Positions 44,693-56,979 of a stretch of 64,000 bases of DNA are shown piece by piece. The notes below the pieces were generated by a model. That model made no database searches and was not told the DNA's origin. It was given only the letters and a program-made list of their open reading frames with translations. The DNA comes from Thamnidium elegans. Lineage: Eukaryota; Mucoromycota; Mucoromycetes; Mucorales; Mucoraceae. Position 1 is the first letter of the stretch; the number at the start of each line of letters is the position of its first letter. A program made the position numbers and the translations under genes. The DNA lies in contig JAIXMG010000010.1 of the NCBI GenBank assembly GCA_025201345.1, forward strand, positions 868,001 to 932,000, read 5' to 3'.

Positions 44693-45933
44693 TATTATCA
44701 AAAGTCATGCGATATGCCAGCAACTTAATAAATTTGATTTGATTCTTTGGGAGTACTGCAGTCGCTACCAAAAAAAAAAATACTTTTGACGCATGATTTG
44801 ATCGCTTTAGAAGGTTATGTGCACAATTATAATAGTTAGAGGATAGAAGATATTTTATAAGGTTTAAGAGGTACAGCTTTCTCTATTATGTGAGCCATTA
44901 CATCAAGTGTTTTTTGCAGATAGTGCGAGATCTTGCTTTTCTTTTTCTTTTTTTTTTCTTTTTTTTTTTTGAGTGGAAGAGTGTGCTTTTTTGAAGGAAG
45001 ATTGATAGAAAGTATAATGTGTGATCTGCTATTTAAGCGAAGGATATGAAGTCTAGTAAAAGACTGTTGTCCTTGAGGTTGATTAATAAAAGACATAGCA
45101 GTGATAGGAAAAAAATGACCTAATTGGATTAGTGGCTGGCAAAGAAGGTGGTTCAATAATAATGGGAAAGTCAAATTAGCACTAATAATATCGATATTTA
45201 GAGCGCTTGATCCCAGAGGAATAAAATAATTGGGCTTTTGAGCCTTGGTTAAGCGCAATGGAGATCAGATACTATTACGTATAGCATCGTATTGCGCCTG
45301 ATTGATTGAAATTATGTCTCTGTATCTACTTTCATCTCAATAATATACTTGGTACATTTAATATTTGATTGTGAAGTCATGAAATATTCAGGGGGCCATA
45401 GACTCGAGGTATGTACGGACTATAGGTGCTAAAGCTTTCCTTAAGTGAAAATGATGACATAAGCTGACAAACCCCAGAAAGTTTTGTTCTAGTGTGGTTC
45501 TGGAGGATTCTCAGTTTTACAGCTTTTATAATCTTTCTGAAGAGTTCGTAAGTACTTGTTGATGACACTCTCTCCTCAATTTACCAGCCGCACTGTATCC
45601 GAATATTAACCGTCTTTTTTTTATATATAGGCGGTAATATGCAGCAGTAGCAAGAAAATAAAATTCAAGGCCAGAGCAGGCGTCAAGAGCAGAGAATAAC
45701 GAAGGAACTTAAAAAAAAGTTCCATTAGCAGTTTATTATGTTTTTCATAAGGTAAGACATAATTTGTTTTTGCTGACATCATCATTTCTCTTATTTGATG
45801 GCGAAATAAGAGGTTCAGTGCGTCAAGTTTCCGCAAAAAAAAAATTTTTTTCTTTCTCTTCTTCAATATAGACTTTCCTTTTTTTTTTATGCATACATAG
45901 ACTTTTTATATATATATATATATACCTATTATC
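44693..45933. other. intergenic DNA with doubtful minus-strand ORFs
   Basis: Minus-strand frames at 44836-45258 and 45377-45568 have protein-like stretches (ANLTFPLLLNHLLCQP) but no start context, introns or family. Possibly decayed element DNA. A short TA tract (45907-45925) precedes the RNF10 gene start. Confidence 0.3.
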
Positions 45934-48098
45934 ATGAACGCCGAAGCACCTAGTTTTGTACCTCCAGGTAGTCATGGCGGTAACAGTGGATCCCGTAACA
46001 ATAACAAGCAGAAGAAACGTCAAGGTAAATATACAAAAGATTTTTTTTTAAAAAAAAAAAAGTCTGATATATGTAGAAAAATTTAGAAAAAAAGCGAGAT
46101 AATAAGGTTAAAAATGAGTCGGTACCAGTAGTTCCAGAAGGGTCTACAGATAAGAAAGGTCGAGGTGTTTCGTTAAATCATTTATTGGGATTTTCTTTTC
46201 CTCAAAGACAAGAGTCACCTATGCCTACTTATCGTAAAACCAAAACTGCGTCGTATCAACCATTTAATAAAGAAAGATTTATTAATGCAAAGTAAAAAAA
46301 AAAATTATTCGAGTATTTTTTATATATATGCTAACCTTTTTTTTTTTTTGAGAATAGTTTTCGATTTATGTTAAATGCGTCAGGGAATTATATGTATCAG
46401 TTGGCAGATCCAGATATTAATTTTGATTGGGATACGATTGAACAAGTGGTAAAGAAAGAAAAAAGCAAAACGCTTTTTAATATGATTTTATTTATTAAAA
46501 GAGTTTCTTTTATAGCTTATTTCTTCTTCAGAAAGTCAATTGTGTCCTATTTGTTTATCACCACCAAACGCAGCTCGTGTAACGAAATGTGGACATATCT
46601 ATTGTTTACCCTGTATTTTGCACTACTTGGCACTACGAGAAAACACCAAACGATTATGGCGTAAATGTCCCATCTGTTGGGACTCGATTTACCAAGCGGA
46701 TTTAAAACCAGTTCGGATTATGAAGCCGTATGCGGTTGCAGATCATCGTACGGCAACGGTTGGTAAAGCGTCTTTAGGGTGTGGGGTGACTGAAGGCGAT
46801 CGAATCGATATGGTGTTAATTCAACGTGCAAACCATTCAACTCTCGCATTTCCTTTATCGGATACTTGGCCGTTACCAAGCAATGTTATTTATAATTATA
46901 TTAAGCCAGATATGCCTTTGATCCCTTGGCATTTTATGCCTAGTGCTATGGAGTTTGCTAGATTTATGCTGGCCAGTCCTGATTATTTAGAGGCCGAGTA
47001 TAGACGTGATTGTTTAGAGTTGAAGGAAGCTTTATCGGATGCTAATGGGTGGGGATCAGTAGAGGAAATTGGGTATATTAAGGCAAGTGAAACACTGGTG
47101 AATGAAAAAATTAAAATTTTTAAGGCTCAACAACAATCGAAGGAAGTTAAATTGGCGATTCAGACGTGGGATATGATGTTTGAAGCAGTTGCAAAGTATT
47201 CCAAGAGAAGTGGTAAATTAAGTGCGCAGGTGGTACCAGAACAAGAAAAGGAACATGATGTACCTGAGGCGTATCGTCAGTATCAATTACATCAAGCTGG
47301 GGAAGATGGAGTAGAGGAACCAACGCAACGTCGACGCAATCCGATTCCTTCTCATGATAACAAACCAGCGACAGATTTTTATTTTTATCAAGCTGTGGAT
47401 GGTCAACACGTTTATTTACATCCGTTAGATATTCGAATTTTGAAGCATGAGTTTAGAGAGTACGAAAATTTCCCTCGTACAATTCAAGTACAAGCAACCA
47501 ATGTAGAAGAATCTACGTTAACTGAAGATCTTCGAAAGAAGTGTAAATATTTAGGTCATTTACCTCTTGCTTGTGATGTTACATTTTTGGAAATTAATGT
47601 AAAAGAAATTGTTTCTGCTGAAACAGTTGCAGTATTCCAACGTAAAGCTTCCTCCCCCCCCCCTTTTTCTTTTTTTTTGGTTATTTTATAACTAACGATA
47701 TATTTTGAATAGAGGAACTTTCTGCTCGAGTGAAAAAAAGAAAAGATAAAGAAAGACGTGAAGACCAAAAGAAAAAACAATCAGAGACCAAACATAAATT
47801 ACATGTAGCAAAAGAACAAGAAAGTGAACGAAAAATGTTGGAAAGCGATCCATTCTTTTCAATGTATCAACCTGCTATGACGGAACAAGAAAGTGAAGAT
47901 CAGTTATCGTTAGCATTAAGCGAATCTGCTTCTATTAGCTCAAGCTATCAAGAATCTTCTTCGGCTGGACCTAAAACTGTTTGGGGTACTAGAAAAGTTG
48001 CTTCTAGAGAAGAAGAGCTGTTTAATGAAGCTAATGAGTGGGCTGATCATATTGTAATTAATAAAAGTCAAAGAAAGAGAAGAGGTAAAAAACATTAA
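45934..48098 (+). CDS. RNF10: RNF10/Mag2-like RING finger protein
   Basis: Exons 45934-46024, 46087-46291, 46358-46448, 46516-47641 and 47713-48098 give 632 aa. The RING is CPICLSPPNAARVTKCGHIY then LPCIL and KCPICWDSIY; before it SLNHLLGFSFPQRQ and NFRFMLNASGNYMYQLADPD and after it LKPVRIMKPYAV are hallmarks of the RNF10/Mag2 family, as are FYFYQAVDGQHVYLHPLDIR and YLGHLPLACDVTFLEI. The C-terminus is lysine- and glutamate-rich and ends in a basic tail (RKRRGKKH). Human RNF10 and yeast Mag2 ubiquitinate small-subunit ribosomal proteins in response to initiation or decoding problems. The gene converges on the GH9-like gene with only 89 bp between stop codons. Confidence 0.93.
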
Positions 48099-48187
48099 AT
48101 TTTTTTGTACTTAATAAAAAATACGGTAAAAAAAAAAGGGGGGAGAGGGGAAAAGATATATATATATATATTTTTTTATTATTATTA

Positions 48188-50208
48188 TTATAAAGAAAAC
48201 CAGGTCAACATAAATGTAATCAGAACGCTGGAAGAAACAAATAAAGTAGTGGTGGTCATACGTTTGGCGTTATTTTGTTTTGAATCAGAGGATTCAGATT
48301 TACCAGTTTCACGATTGGCAGAATCAGTTGAGATACCCATTATTTTCATATCTTCTAATGTCTTTCCCTCTAAAGCAGCAGCTTTTGCTAACCCATTACC
48401 TGGGTAAAGTACCTCTAATTGTTTATGGAGCGTATCTTGAGGTTCGGTTAATAATTTCCAAGAGTAAGAAGACTTCATCTCTCCACGAGGACATCCCTTA
48501 TTACAGGTATGATAACAATCATCCTCTGGCCAAGCAGGTGGCTCTGACGCATTCGGGTGAGACCACCCCAAATCTAAACCACAATCAGTGTAAGGTTCGA
48601 AATTGGAAGAGCCATAGAAATCGATTAAACCGGCAATGGCACCAGACCAAGCAGAATTATAATCTTGGGTGACTTCCGAGTATTCGTAATTTGACCGATC
48701 ATCGTACCATGTATCATCGATATTTGGACCACCTTCCACAGCGCCGTAAAGAATAAATCGTTGGTCTGTTTTGGATTGTGAAAAGTCGTCTTCTACTTTA
48801 TCTTGGAATTGACCACGCATAGGGTAATCAATATAAGAATTGTAAGATGATTTATGATAAGGTTTAGAAGGGTAATTATCTCCGAATCCAACTACCCAAC
48901 TGTAGCCATAATCTCCTAAGGCATAATTAATTTGTTGGACTGCAAATGTTGTCATGGCTTTGGATTCATCTGTTTCGTATCCGATGGCTTTTGCAAATGC
49001 CATCATTAAAAATGCAACGTTTCCAGAGTAACCGACTGAGCCCCAATGCTCGATATAAGCTAATCCACGTGGCGTATACTTGACCAGTTGTTTGGGACCA
49101 GGTAAGAACTGACTGAAGTAATCCATTGCGTTCTTATAGAATTGGCCTTCCTTTGTAATAGCGTAAAGTAAAACATGAAGTCCGCCACCCTTTTCGTCCC
49201 AAGAGTATTCTGTCCATGAATCAGAAGACATGTTGTACCATTTTTTAGCTTCATCTAAATAAAAGGTATCCTTGGTAGCAGCGTATAACCATGCTGCGGC
49301 CCAAGCTAATTCATCCTCGTATCGTGTAGATGGGTACCAAAATGCGGCCCACATAAATGCGTTTTGACGTGAGGTGACATAACTACCTGGGTTTTCTGTA
49401 GCAAATGTATAAAGTCGCTTTGCGTGGTCGACTAATAAATCGGCATAGGTTTCGTTATGCTTACGCCAGGTAACAGAAATAGCGGCTAAAGCAGCACTGT
49501 ATTCACCAATGATCTCGGATGAAGGGTTCTCAGGTGATATGTAATATGCTTTGTGCGGTAGTCCGGTTGGTACCCATTCCTCGTATTCTTCCGGTGGACC
49601 CCAATAATTGAAATCTACGTCGAGTTCGACTTGTTTTGAAATAGGGCCGATGGCTGATGTGCCTAACTGACCTACGATATAGGTATCATTGTAATGCGCA
49701 TTTACAATATAATCTAAAAAAAAAAAAAAATTCCCGCTTAGTAAAAAAATTTATGCAATTTTTTTTTTTTTTTACCTCCTCCCCATTTAAGTAGTTCAAG
49801 ACCTTCAGCTAATTCATCTACAGAGTTCATAGAGTCTTCAAACATCATGATATTAAAAGCTAATTGGGTTACGGTCCAACCTAACGGCAAACCCCATTTC
49901 ATTGTATTGGCAGCTTCGTACCAACCACGAGATAAATCCTCGCCAAAGTCACCAACGCATACTTTACAAGAATCGGATCGCCAGGCGAGTCGTTGGTAGG
50001 GTAAATAACCGGATTTTTGAGAGTGGTAAAATAAGTAACTCTTATGAAGTACTTCTGCATAATCGTATTTGGGGGTGGTAGGAGCTACATATGGACCCTT
50101 TAAGGGACCGATCGGTGGGTGCATCAGCGGACTACCAGGTAACGGATTGGCAGCATGTGTTAGTTTTAGACAGGATATTAGTCCCACTGCGTAAGATAAC
50201 CAGTGCAT
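48188..50208 (-). CDS. GH9-family endoglucanase-like, secreted and probably GPI-anchored
   Basis: Two exons (50208-49776 and 49713-48188) give 652 aa. An N-terminal signal peptide (MHWLSYAVGLISCLKLTHAA) and a C-terminal hydrophobic tail (FVSSSVLITFMLTWFSL) point to secretion and a GPI or membrane anchor. GH9 features: YFYHSQ-type start (LFYHSQKSGYLPY), LSRGWYEAANTMKWGLPLGW, ELAWAAAWLYAATKD, AYIEHWGSVGYSGNVAFLM, SWVVGFGDNYPSKPYHKSSY and YSEVTQDYNSAWSGAIAGL. GH9 enzymes cut beta-1,4-glucan by inversion. The usual WYDAGD pair of aspartates reads WYEAAN here, while the distal Glu (in SEV) and His (in PYHK) are present, so activity is uncertain. It may remodel the fungal cell wall rather than digest cellulose. 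Confidence 0.85.
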
Positions 50209-50519
50209 TTTTTTTTTTTTTCGAGAAGAAAAATATAAAAAGAAAAGTTAAAAGAGTGTACTTGGAACGAGTAAAATGTTATTAAATGTGTTTTTCACCC
50301 TCCCTTTTATTATCGGAAACAAAAACAAAAAAGCAGTAAAAAAAAAAGACGGAGACTTATGTCAAAAATCGGGATAAAATAAGCGGATAATTCTTTTTTG
50401 TTATGATTATATTTTACATTTTTATTTGAGTTATGTTTTTTTTTTTTTTTCTTTTGTAAAAAAAAAAAGAAAGATATTTACAATTGTTTTTTTACTATGC
50501 TTTTTTTTTATTATTATTA

Positions 50520-50584
50520 TTAGTGAGCTACACGAACTTGTTGTACTACGCATCTTGAAATATCCATTAGAATTCTTGCAGCCT

Positions 50585-50616
<32 letters not shown>

Positions 50617-51228
50617 TTTTTTATTGGATTTAGTTTCAGTTTATATTTATATAAAAAAAAATTTTGAGCTAAAAAAAATAAATAATATATATACCTCTAA
50701 TACTTGATTTTCTTGTTGTTTTAAAAGATTATCTTCTTTAAACTTTTTATTATAAGGTCTCTTCTTTTTTGAAACGATGACAACTTGATCCTTGATACCT
50801 TCTTCTTCATCATCATCATTTGAAGAAGCAAAAGAAGCCAAGGTAGCTGCGGCAGCTGAAATATCATCGTTGTTATTACTAGTCTTTTTATATCTTTTTT
50901 TATTGTTCATGATTGAAGTTGATGAATCTCTCTTTTGACCAGAGGTATTTACAGGACTTGGATAATAATATTGAGGATAGTCAGTTTGAGGTTGTTGATA
51001 GTAATAAGGTGCATTAGTAGGTGGAGGTAAATGGAAACCTGGCAATGAAGAAGGCGGTGGTAGGATATAGACTTGTCTGGGAGAGACAGGTTCGTTCATC
51101 ATCACTGGACTTTGACCATTATAAAAGTAATTTGAATCAAATAAAGCTGAAGGTGGAGGTAATTTATCGACTTTATTATTGTTGTTGGTATGATCTGATG
51201 CTGTCAAATTATTTGGTTTATTCGTCAT
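50520..51228 (-). CDS. unknown low-complexity protein, 198 aa, probably nuclear
   Basis: Exons 51228-50695 and 50582-50520. The N-terminal two thirds is rich in Asn, Pro, Ser and Tyr (LPPPSSLPGFHLPPPTNAPY, YPQYYYPSPV). Basic clusters (NNKKRYKK and SKKKRPYNKKFK) look like nuclear signals around DDISAAAATLASFASSNDDD. The second exon gives a helical end (EAARILMDISRCVVQQVRVA). It resembles intrinsically disordered fungal regulators in style, but no domain was recognised. The intron carries a long A/T tract, and the splice junction keeps frame and yields a plausible helix, supporting the model. Confidence 0.65.
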
Positions 51229-51484
51229 TTCTTTTGGTAGCGATTTTTTCTTTTATTTTTTTTATATATATATATATATATTTAGTTTGTTATATATAAT
51301 GCTTTTTTTTTAAAAAAAAGGTATATGTTATATATACACAAAAATAAAAATAAAAAGGAAAAAAAGAAAAATACAGAAAAAAGAGAAAAGGATTTTTATT
51401 TCTCTCTCTCCCCCCCCACCCTGTGTTCGGGTGAATGCGGTGTTTTAATAGTTTAAAAAACAGGTTCAGAAAAAAAGTTTTTAT

Positions 51485-52587
51485 TTAAACTCGAGGCTTC
51501 TTTGTAAGAGTAAACATAGAGCTGCGGATTACTTTCAAGCGTTCTGGAGACAGATTTTGACATTTGTTAAGGCAATAATGGAAATCGGATCTTCCACCAC
51601 AACGATAGCAGCTAAATATAAAGATTATAAATTGATAAAGAAAAATTTGATACACATAAAAAAAAAAAAAAGTCTTACAAATAAGTTCCACAAGAACATT
51701 TCATAGTAGAGCAACCACCCTATAAGTATATGTATTACGTAATGTATCAGTTCTTGCACCTTTTTTTTTTTTTTTTTTTTTTTTTTTGCCTACCACTTTT
51801 TCCACAAGTCCATGACACTTTGGACAACAGCACCAATTATTTTGTTCTGCTTCTTTTAAAGTCTTTTTAAGCTCTGCTTCATCATTCACTATTCTTACTT
51901 CTCCTATTTAAAAAAAACCAGAAAAAGTTTGTAAGCACAAGTGGAATACGAAATTATATAAATATTTTTTTTTTTTTTTTCACTGTTCTACAAAATTGAT
52001 TAATACCAGGATGCCATGATTTCTGACAGGCGGAACAAAAACCCCGCCTACATTCGTAACATACAGTGAAGGTACACTGTTTTAAGCTTTTTTCATCTAC
52101 TTCAAATATAGCACGGCAACCAGACATAGGACAAGAAATCTTTTTATAAAAAAAAAAAAAAAAAAAAAAAATTTAGTCTAAAAAAAAAATTAGTGTATAG
52201 GAATATACAGTATACTTTATTTGTGATGTAAGCCTTTTTAATAGCAGAGTCCCACCATTTTATAGTTTCATTTTTAGAAAAGAAACGATGAAGAGAAGGA
52301 TCATCCGTTAGAAAATATTGAGAACAGCTTTGACTAGGGCATTGTATATGTTCATAGGATTGATATCGATCATCTCTTAATGTTTTTCTAAAATACTTGC
52401 GGATACATTCTCTACAGACTTTATGATCACAGTTGTCTGTACCGTGAGGAATATGGGATTTATAATCACCTAAACAGATAACGCATTCGAATGAAGCTCG
52501 TTTTCGTTTGTTATTAGGAGCGCTAGCACTAGTACGGTTAGTAGATTCTAAATTGTTTACTGCTAGTTGATTTGTAATAGCTTGCAT
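51485..52587 (-). CDS. second RBR E3 ubiquitin ligase, compact, 260 aa
   Basis: Exons 52587-52216, 52139-52007, 51903-51794, 51719-51679 and 51611-51485. RING1 is ECVICLGDYKSHIP with CDHKVCRECIRKYF and CPSQSC; the IBR is CPMSGCRAIFEV with CTFTVCYECRRGFCSACQ and SWHPG; RING2 is NNWCCCPKCHGLVEKVGGC, then MKCSCGTYLCYRCGG. The Cys in GGCSTM matches the catalytic position. Each cysteine cluster is complete after splicing, which supports all four introns. An N-terminal basic patch (NNKRKRASF) precedes RING1. Compared with most RBR ligases it is short, with little beyond the RBR core. Its substrate is unknown. Confidence 0.87.
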
Positions 52588-53197
52588 GGCTGGTTTACTT
52601 TGTCTTTTGAGGATGTTGGTAATTGAATAGATACGTTTCTCTAGTATTTTTTCTATAATAGAGACACTGCAAAATAAAATAAAAAACCGAAAAAGAAAGG
52701 GGGAGGGAGGGTTTTCAGTTTGTTATTACAAATTGAATCAACTGAAACTTCACACAGAAATGTATCATTTTTTTTTGGTATTAGAATTTTTCTACTTTTT
52801 TTTTTTTTTTTTTTTTTTAAAAAAAACAAGGCTGTGTGAATTGTTTATTTGTTGTATGTAACTATAGTCACCTGATTTTAAGATACCGAAAACTGGAATA
52901 TAATGAACGTTTTAGATTTGTTTTAACCAAAAAGTTATGCATGTGATCAAATATTATTTATTTTGAATTGTTCAAGGAGAAAATGCTACATTGTATCACA
53001 ACTAGTTGTTCGGATATGTCTTGCTTTTTAGAAGAAGAAATGAAGGAGCTACATTTAATATTTTGATTTAAACTTATTTTAAATAAATACATAACCAATT
53101 GTCTGTGTACACAGACAAGTAAAACTCTTTCTTTTTGGCTGAAAAAAAAAAAGGAACTGTCCTAAAAAGTAAATAAAATAAAAACTGATCTCCATTG

Positions 53198-53235
<38 letters not shown>

Positions 53236-54157
53236 GCCCAAGAACGCATTGACATAACAAAGCAATACATGAAAAATTTTATATTTAGTTAGACTTAAGA
53301 TTTTTTTTTTTTTTGAGAATATTAAGCTTTTTTGTAATATTATTATTATTATTATTATTATTTTAACTTCAAATCGATTCTACACGCATTCTGTTTTTTT
53401 TTTCTTTTTGGGATTGTTTTTTTTTTTGAAGCAAAAAAAATAGCTCGTTTTTTTTTTGTGATACGAGAGAAAATAATAACGTATTTGGTTAGTGTAATAA
53501 TATATATAAAAAAAAAAGAAGCTATTATTACAGTAATTTATCATCATTCATCATTCTTACTCAATTGTTTCTATGCAAGTGTAAAATAACCAAAAATAAA
53601 TTATACTAAAAGTAATCAATATTTTAATCATATAGATTTATAATTATAAATTTTTTTTCTAAAAAAAAAGGGCTGTTCTAGACTATTTTGAATTATGTTT
53701 TTTCTTTTTTTTTTTTTTTTTTTTATGAAAAAAAGATCGACATAAAAAAAAATTCAACAGAAAAAAAGGAACTCCGATATAGTTTTTTTAGATTTCATTT
53801 ATTATAAATAACTCTCTTTACTAAATCTAGTTATGTCTATAAAACATAAAAAGGCTGCTAATTAAATTAAAAAACATCCACTGCCTTTAAAGCAAATAAA
53901 AAATAAAATAAAAATGAAACACTATATAGCTTTTATTTTGCAAGCAAAAAAAGGAACCAATAAAAAAAGTAGTAGAAAGGCCGATCATTTTGATGAACAA
54001 AAATAAAGGGCAGAAAAAAAGAGAGAAGATCGACGGTTGATTGGTGTGCTTATTATATTTATTTATTTTTTTTAATTTTTTTTTTTTTTCCTTTTTCTTC
54101 TCTTTGTAATTTTTTATTTTTTTTCATTTTCATTTTTTTTTTTTTTTCGGCGTATAA
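52588..54157. promoter_or_regulatory. long T-rich divergent region between RBR2 and the Myb-like gene
   Basis: About 1.6 kb of A/T-rich sequence with repeated T tracts, an ATT microsatellite (53337-53363) and a 20-bp perfect palindrome (53099-53118). No ORF or RNA gene recognised. Confidence 0.45.
53099..53118. repeat. 20-bp perfect palindrome
   Basis: TTGTCTGTGTACACAGACAA equals its own reverse complement, in a non-coding promoter region. It may be a dimeric factor binding site; the inner GTGTACAC is the core. Confidence 0.75.
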
Positions 54158-55282
54158 ATGATTATGATGGCACCATATACATCTACTACATCAAAAGGAA
54201 AAAAACCATATAAAAGCTGGTTAAAAGATGGTGTAAATGGTGGTCCATCTTCTATGGACGTTCTCGTAAACTGGTTATCAAAAAAAGCCAACTATGCCAA
54301 GTGGAAAGGTGATGACTGTGAAAGAATACCAAAGAAATCATTACTCGAAAGTATCATTGATCAAATGAGAGAAGTTGGAATATATCATCGATTAGCAAAA
54401 GATGTTGCATCAAAAATATCAACTTTACAAAGTAATTATCGTTTAGCTCGTGAATGGAAAGAAATTGATGGTAAAAAACTATTAGAAACAGGTGCCAGTG
54501 AAGACGGTATCCATGGTAATATAATATATAAATATATAAAAAATAAAAAAAAATCTCATCTAATTTTTTTTTTTTTTTTTTTAATAGAGGAACTGTTAAA
54601 ACGATTTCCTTACTGGGATGCATTGAATGAAGTATTTAATAGTAATAGAAGTACTGCATGGCCAATGTCTATTAGCAGTATTATGCACACCGAAGAAGAC
54701 GACTTATTTTATATAAAACAAGAAGAATATGGTTTTGATGAAGAAGATGATTCACAAACTTCACCTGTTAAACGTAGACGTCGTCTAAGTGACAGTACAC
54801 TTCATCAACCTACCGCACGATGCTCAGTTGATAACGCATCAGATTCAGCTAGCACAACTCATTCAACACAATCATTACCTTCTGCACCAACTAATATACA
54901 ACCTATTCCACAACATAACCCTCCTGTAGTCATTCGACCATTTCCTCGTGTACTACCTTCACCAACATCAATACATTCTATTGATCATAATATCAATAAC
55001 AATAGTAATATGAATCATCATCATCATCATAGTATCAACAATAGACGTGATAATATCCTTGCTGAATCTTTACTTCAAGTAACACGTGAAAAAGAAGCAG
55101 GTCGAATGAAGCGTTCGCAAGACATGTTGCAATTCTTACGAGAAAAACGAATGGAACGAGATCAGTTATTGATTGAGAAAGAAATGACAAAACGAGTTAA
55201 AGCTAAAGCTGAACTCGTAAAGAATTTAATGGAAGCTGGATTTGACAAAAACGCTATTGCTGAACAACTTAATATGTTATAA
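54158..55282 (+). CDS. Myb/SANT-like DNA-binding domain protein, 350 aa
   Basis: Exons 54158-54515 and 54588-55282. The N-terminal ~150 residues form a helical domain of the fungal Myb/SANT-like type (SSMDVLVNWLSKKANYAKWK, LLESIIDQMREVGIYHRLAK, KISTLQSNYRLAREW, ELLKRFPYWDALNEVFNS) seen in many transcription regulators and in proteins derived from transposons. It is followed by an acidic stretch, a basic NLS-like KRRRRLSD, a Ser/Pro/His/Asn-rich linker with a poly-His run, and a long charged C-terminal helix (VTREKEAGRMKRSQDMLQFL), probably a coiled coil for dimerisation. The exon junction lies inside the domain and keeps frame. A transcription factor role is inferred. Confidence 0.75.
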   Translation: MIMMAPYTSTTSKGKKPYKSWLKDGVNGGPSSMDVLVNWLSKKANYAKWKGDDCERIPKKSLLESIIDQMREVGIYHRLAKDVASKISTLQSNYRLAREWKEIDGKKLLETGASEDGIHGNIIYKYIKNKKKSHLIFFFFFLIEELLKRFPYWDALNEVFNSNRSTAWPMSISSIMHTEEDDLFYIKQEEYGFDEEDDSQTSPVKRRRRLSDSTLHQPTARCSVDNASDSASTTHSTQSLPSAPTNIQPIPQHNPPVVIRPFPRVLPSPTSIHSIDHNINNNSNMNHHHHHSINNRRDNILAESLLQVTREKEAGRMKRSQDMLQFLREKRMERDQLLIEKEMTKRVKAKAELVKNLMEAGFDKNAIAEQLNML

Positions 55283-55611
55283 TTTTTTTTATGAAAAAAG
55301 CAACAACAACGACGACACACACACACACACACACAACCTACTTTTTTCTTTTTGCAAAAAAAAGAAAAAGAAAAGGACTATGTACTTAACTCATATACAC
55401 ACATACGCGCCAACAACAACAACAAAAAAAAATAACACTTTCCTTCTTGTTCTATATACTATTTTTTTTTTCTTTTTTTTTTTTTTTTTTTTTTATGCAG
55501 GGAAAGTTATCAATAACAAAAAGAATAGTAAGAAAACAACAACAAAAAATACCCTCAACTCTTCCCTCTTTTAATGTTTATTTTCTCTCTCTCTATATTA
55601 TACACTCTTTA

Positions 55612-55647
<36 letters not shown>

Positions 55648-56703
55648 GTACAAACAACTCTCTTTTTTTTTATTAAATAAAAAAAAAAAAAAATTCCCCC
55701 CCAAAAAAAAACCCCCCCTCCTCTGTCAAATAAAAAAGAGATTTTTTTTTTTAAAAAAAAAAGGAGGGATTACTCTTTTCTATATTTGGGTTTACCCAGC
55801 TTTGCCACACCTTGGGCGTCGGAACAGCCCATTTTTGTAATATTATTTTACTCGGGTTCAATTGTTTTTCATTGGAACCAAAAGGTATTTTTAATGGCAT
55901 TATCGGAAAAAGTTTTTTTAGGTTTTTTTTTTTTATTACAGAAAATTTTTTTTTTATACATGTAGTACCGAAACATGTTATCAATCGATTTATTTATATT
56001 AATAACAAAAGGGCTTCTTTTTTTTTTTTTTAAGTTGTAGCTGTGTGTGATATACTCTGTATTAAAAGGTACAATCCCCCTCGTAGTTTTACAAGCAAAA
56101 AAAGAAAAAAAAAAAGTTACGTGAGGAAGGATCTATTTTTTTCCAGCTTAGCAATTTTTTTTTATTTATTTTTTTTGTACACAAAATGAATATCTCCTCT
56201 CTACCAATAGGAATTCAAAGTTTAAAATATCTATTAATTGTAACTATGTTACCGACGGGCCCTACACTTTTATTCGTAAATCATTCGTCCGAAAAAAATA
56301 AAGAAAACGAAACGAAAGGAAAACGTACAATGGATTATAAAAAATTAACAAAAAGAACAGACAGAAAGAGAAACCATTGGATATCCTTATCCAAGAATGG
56401 GGACAAGGCATTTGTTTAAAATTTACAAGCAGTACGCCCGAAAGATATATGACTGTAAGCCTCCCCCCCCCCATAGTTACCAAATATTAAAACTTAAATA
56501 AAACTTAACCCTCAGTAAATTTTTCTAAAATTAAAAAGTTATCTGGTTAAAGTTTTATTATTAAGTTTCTTCATTCAAAGATGCTATATCATATGGATAA
56601 TTGTGCCGGTCCAACTTTTTTTTTCTAAATGTTTAAATAGAGCGTGCATCAACATGACCTAGTTCAAAACACTACTTCCAATTAATTCTCCCAGATTCAG
56701 CAT
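55283..56703. other. low-complexity intergenic DNA
   Basis: Contains an (AC)n run (55314-55335), an (ATT)n run of about 37 bp (55611-55647), A/C homopolymer blocks (55680-55720) and many T tracts. ORFs here are translations of these runs. Confidence 0.55.
55611..55647. repeat. (ATT)n microsatellite
   Basis: About twelve perfect ATT units downstream of the Myb/SANT-like gene. Confidence 0.9.
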
Positions 56704-56979
56704 TTACGAATCTTTGAATAAATTGACAAAGTAGAGCTTTACTGCTCTGGACGGGAGGGATTGATTGTCTTCTTTTATGCAAATAAAGGGGGGAGTCTCT
56801 TCAATAGATGGTACTTGAATTACTTTGCAATATTTTTGCCTTTGCAAAAAATCCAAAGTATCATCTACATAACGTATTGCTTTTTCTTTTGATACTTGGT
56901 CTCCTTTTCCCGCGTAGCCTTCTATTTTACTAAGTTGTGTTTGGATACTACTATAAATACAACTGATTGCTTCTATCTT
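56704..56979 (-). pseudogene. orphan minus-strand ORF, unknown
   Basis: Open frame of about 91 codons with no ATG near its start, ending in TAA at 56704. It reads like protein (KGDQVSKEKAIRYVDDTLDF, VIQVPSIEETPPFICIKEDN). No domain recognised. The region to its right (to 58600) is decayed element DNA, so it may be part of a dead transposon. Confidence 0.35.

Noticed and set aside
55447..55840. ORFs in the microsatellite and homopolymer block
   Set aside because: Translations of ATT, T and A/C runs with no protein character.
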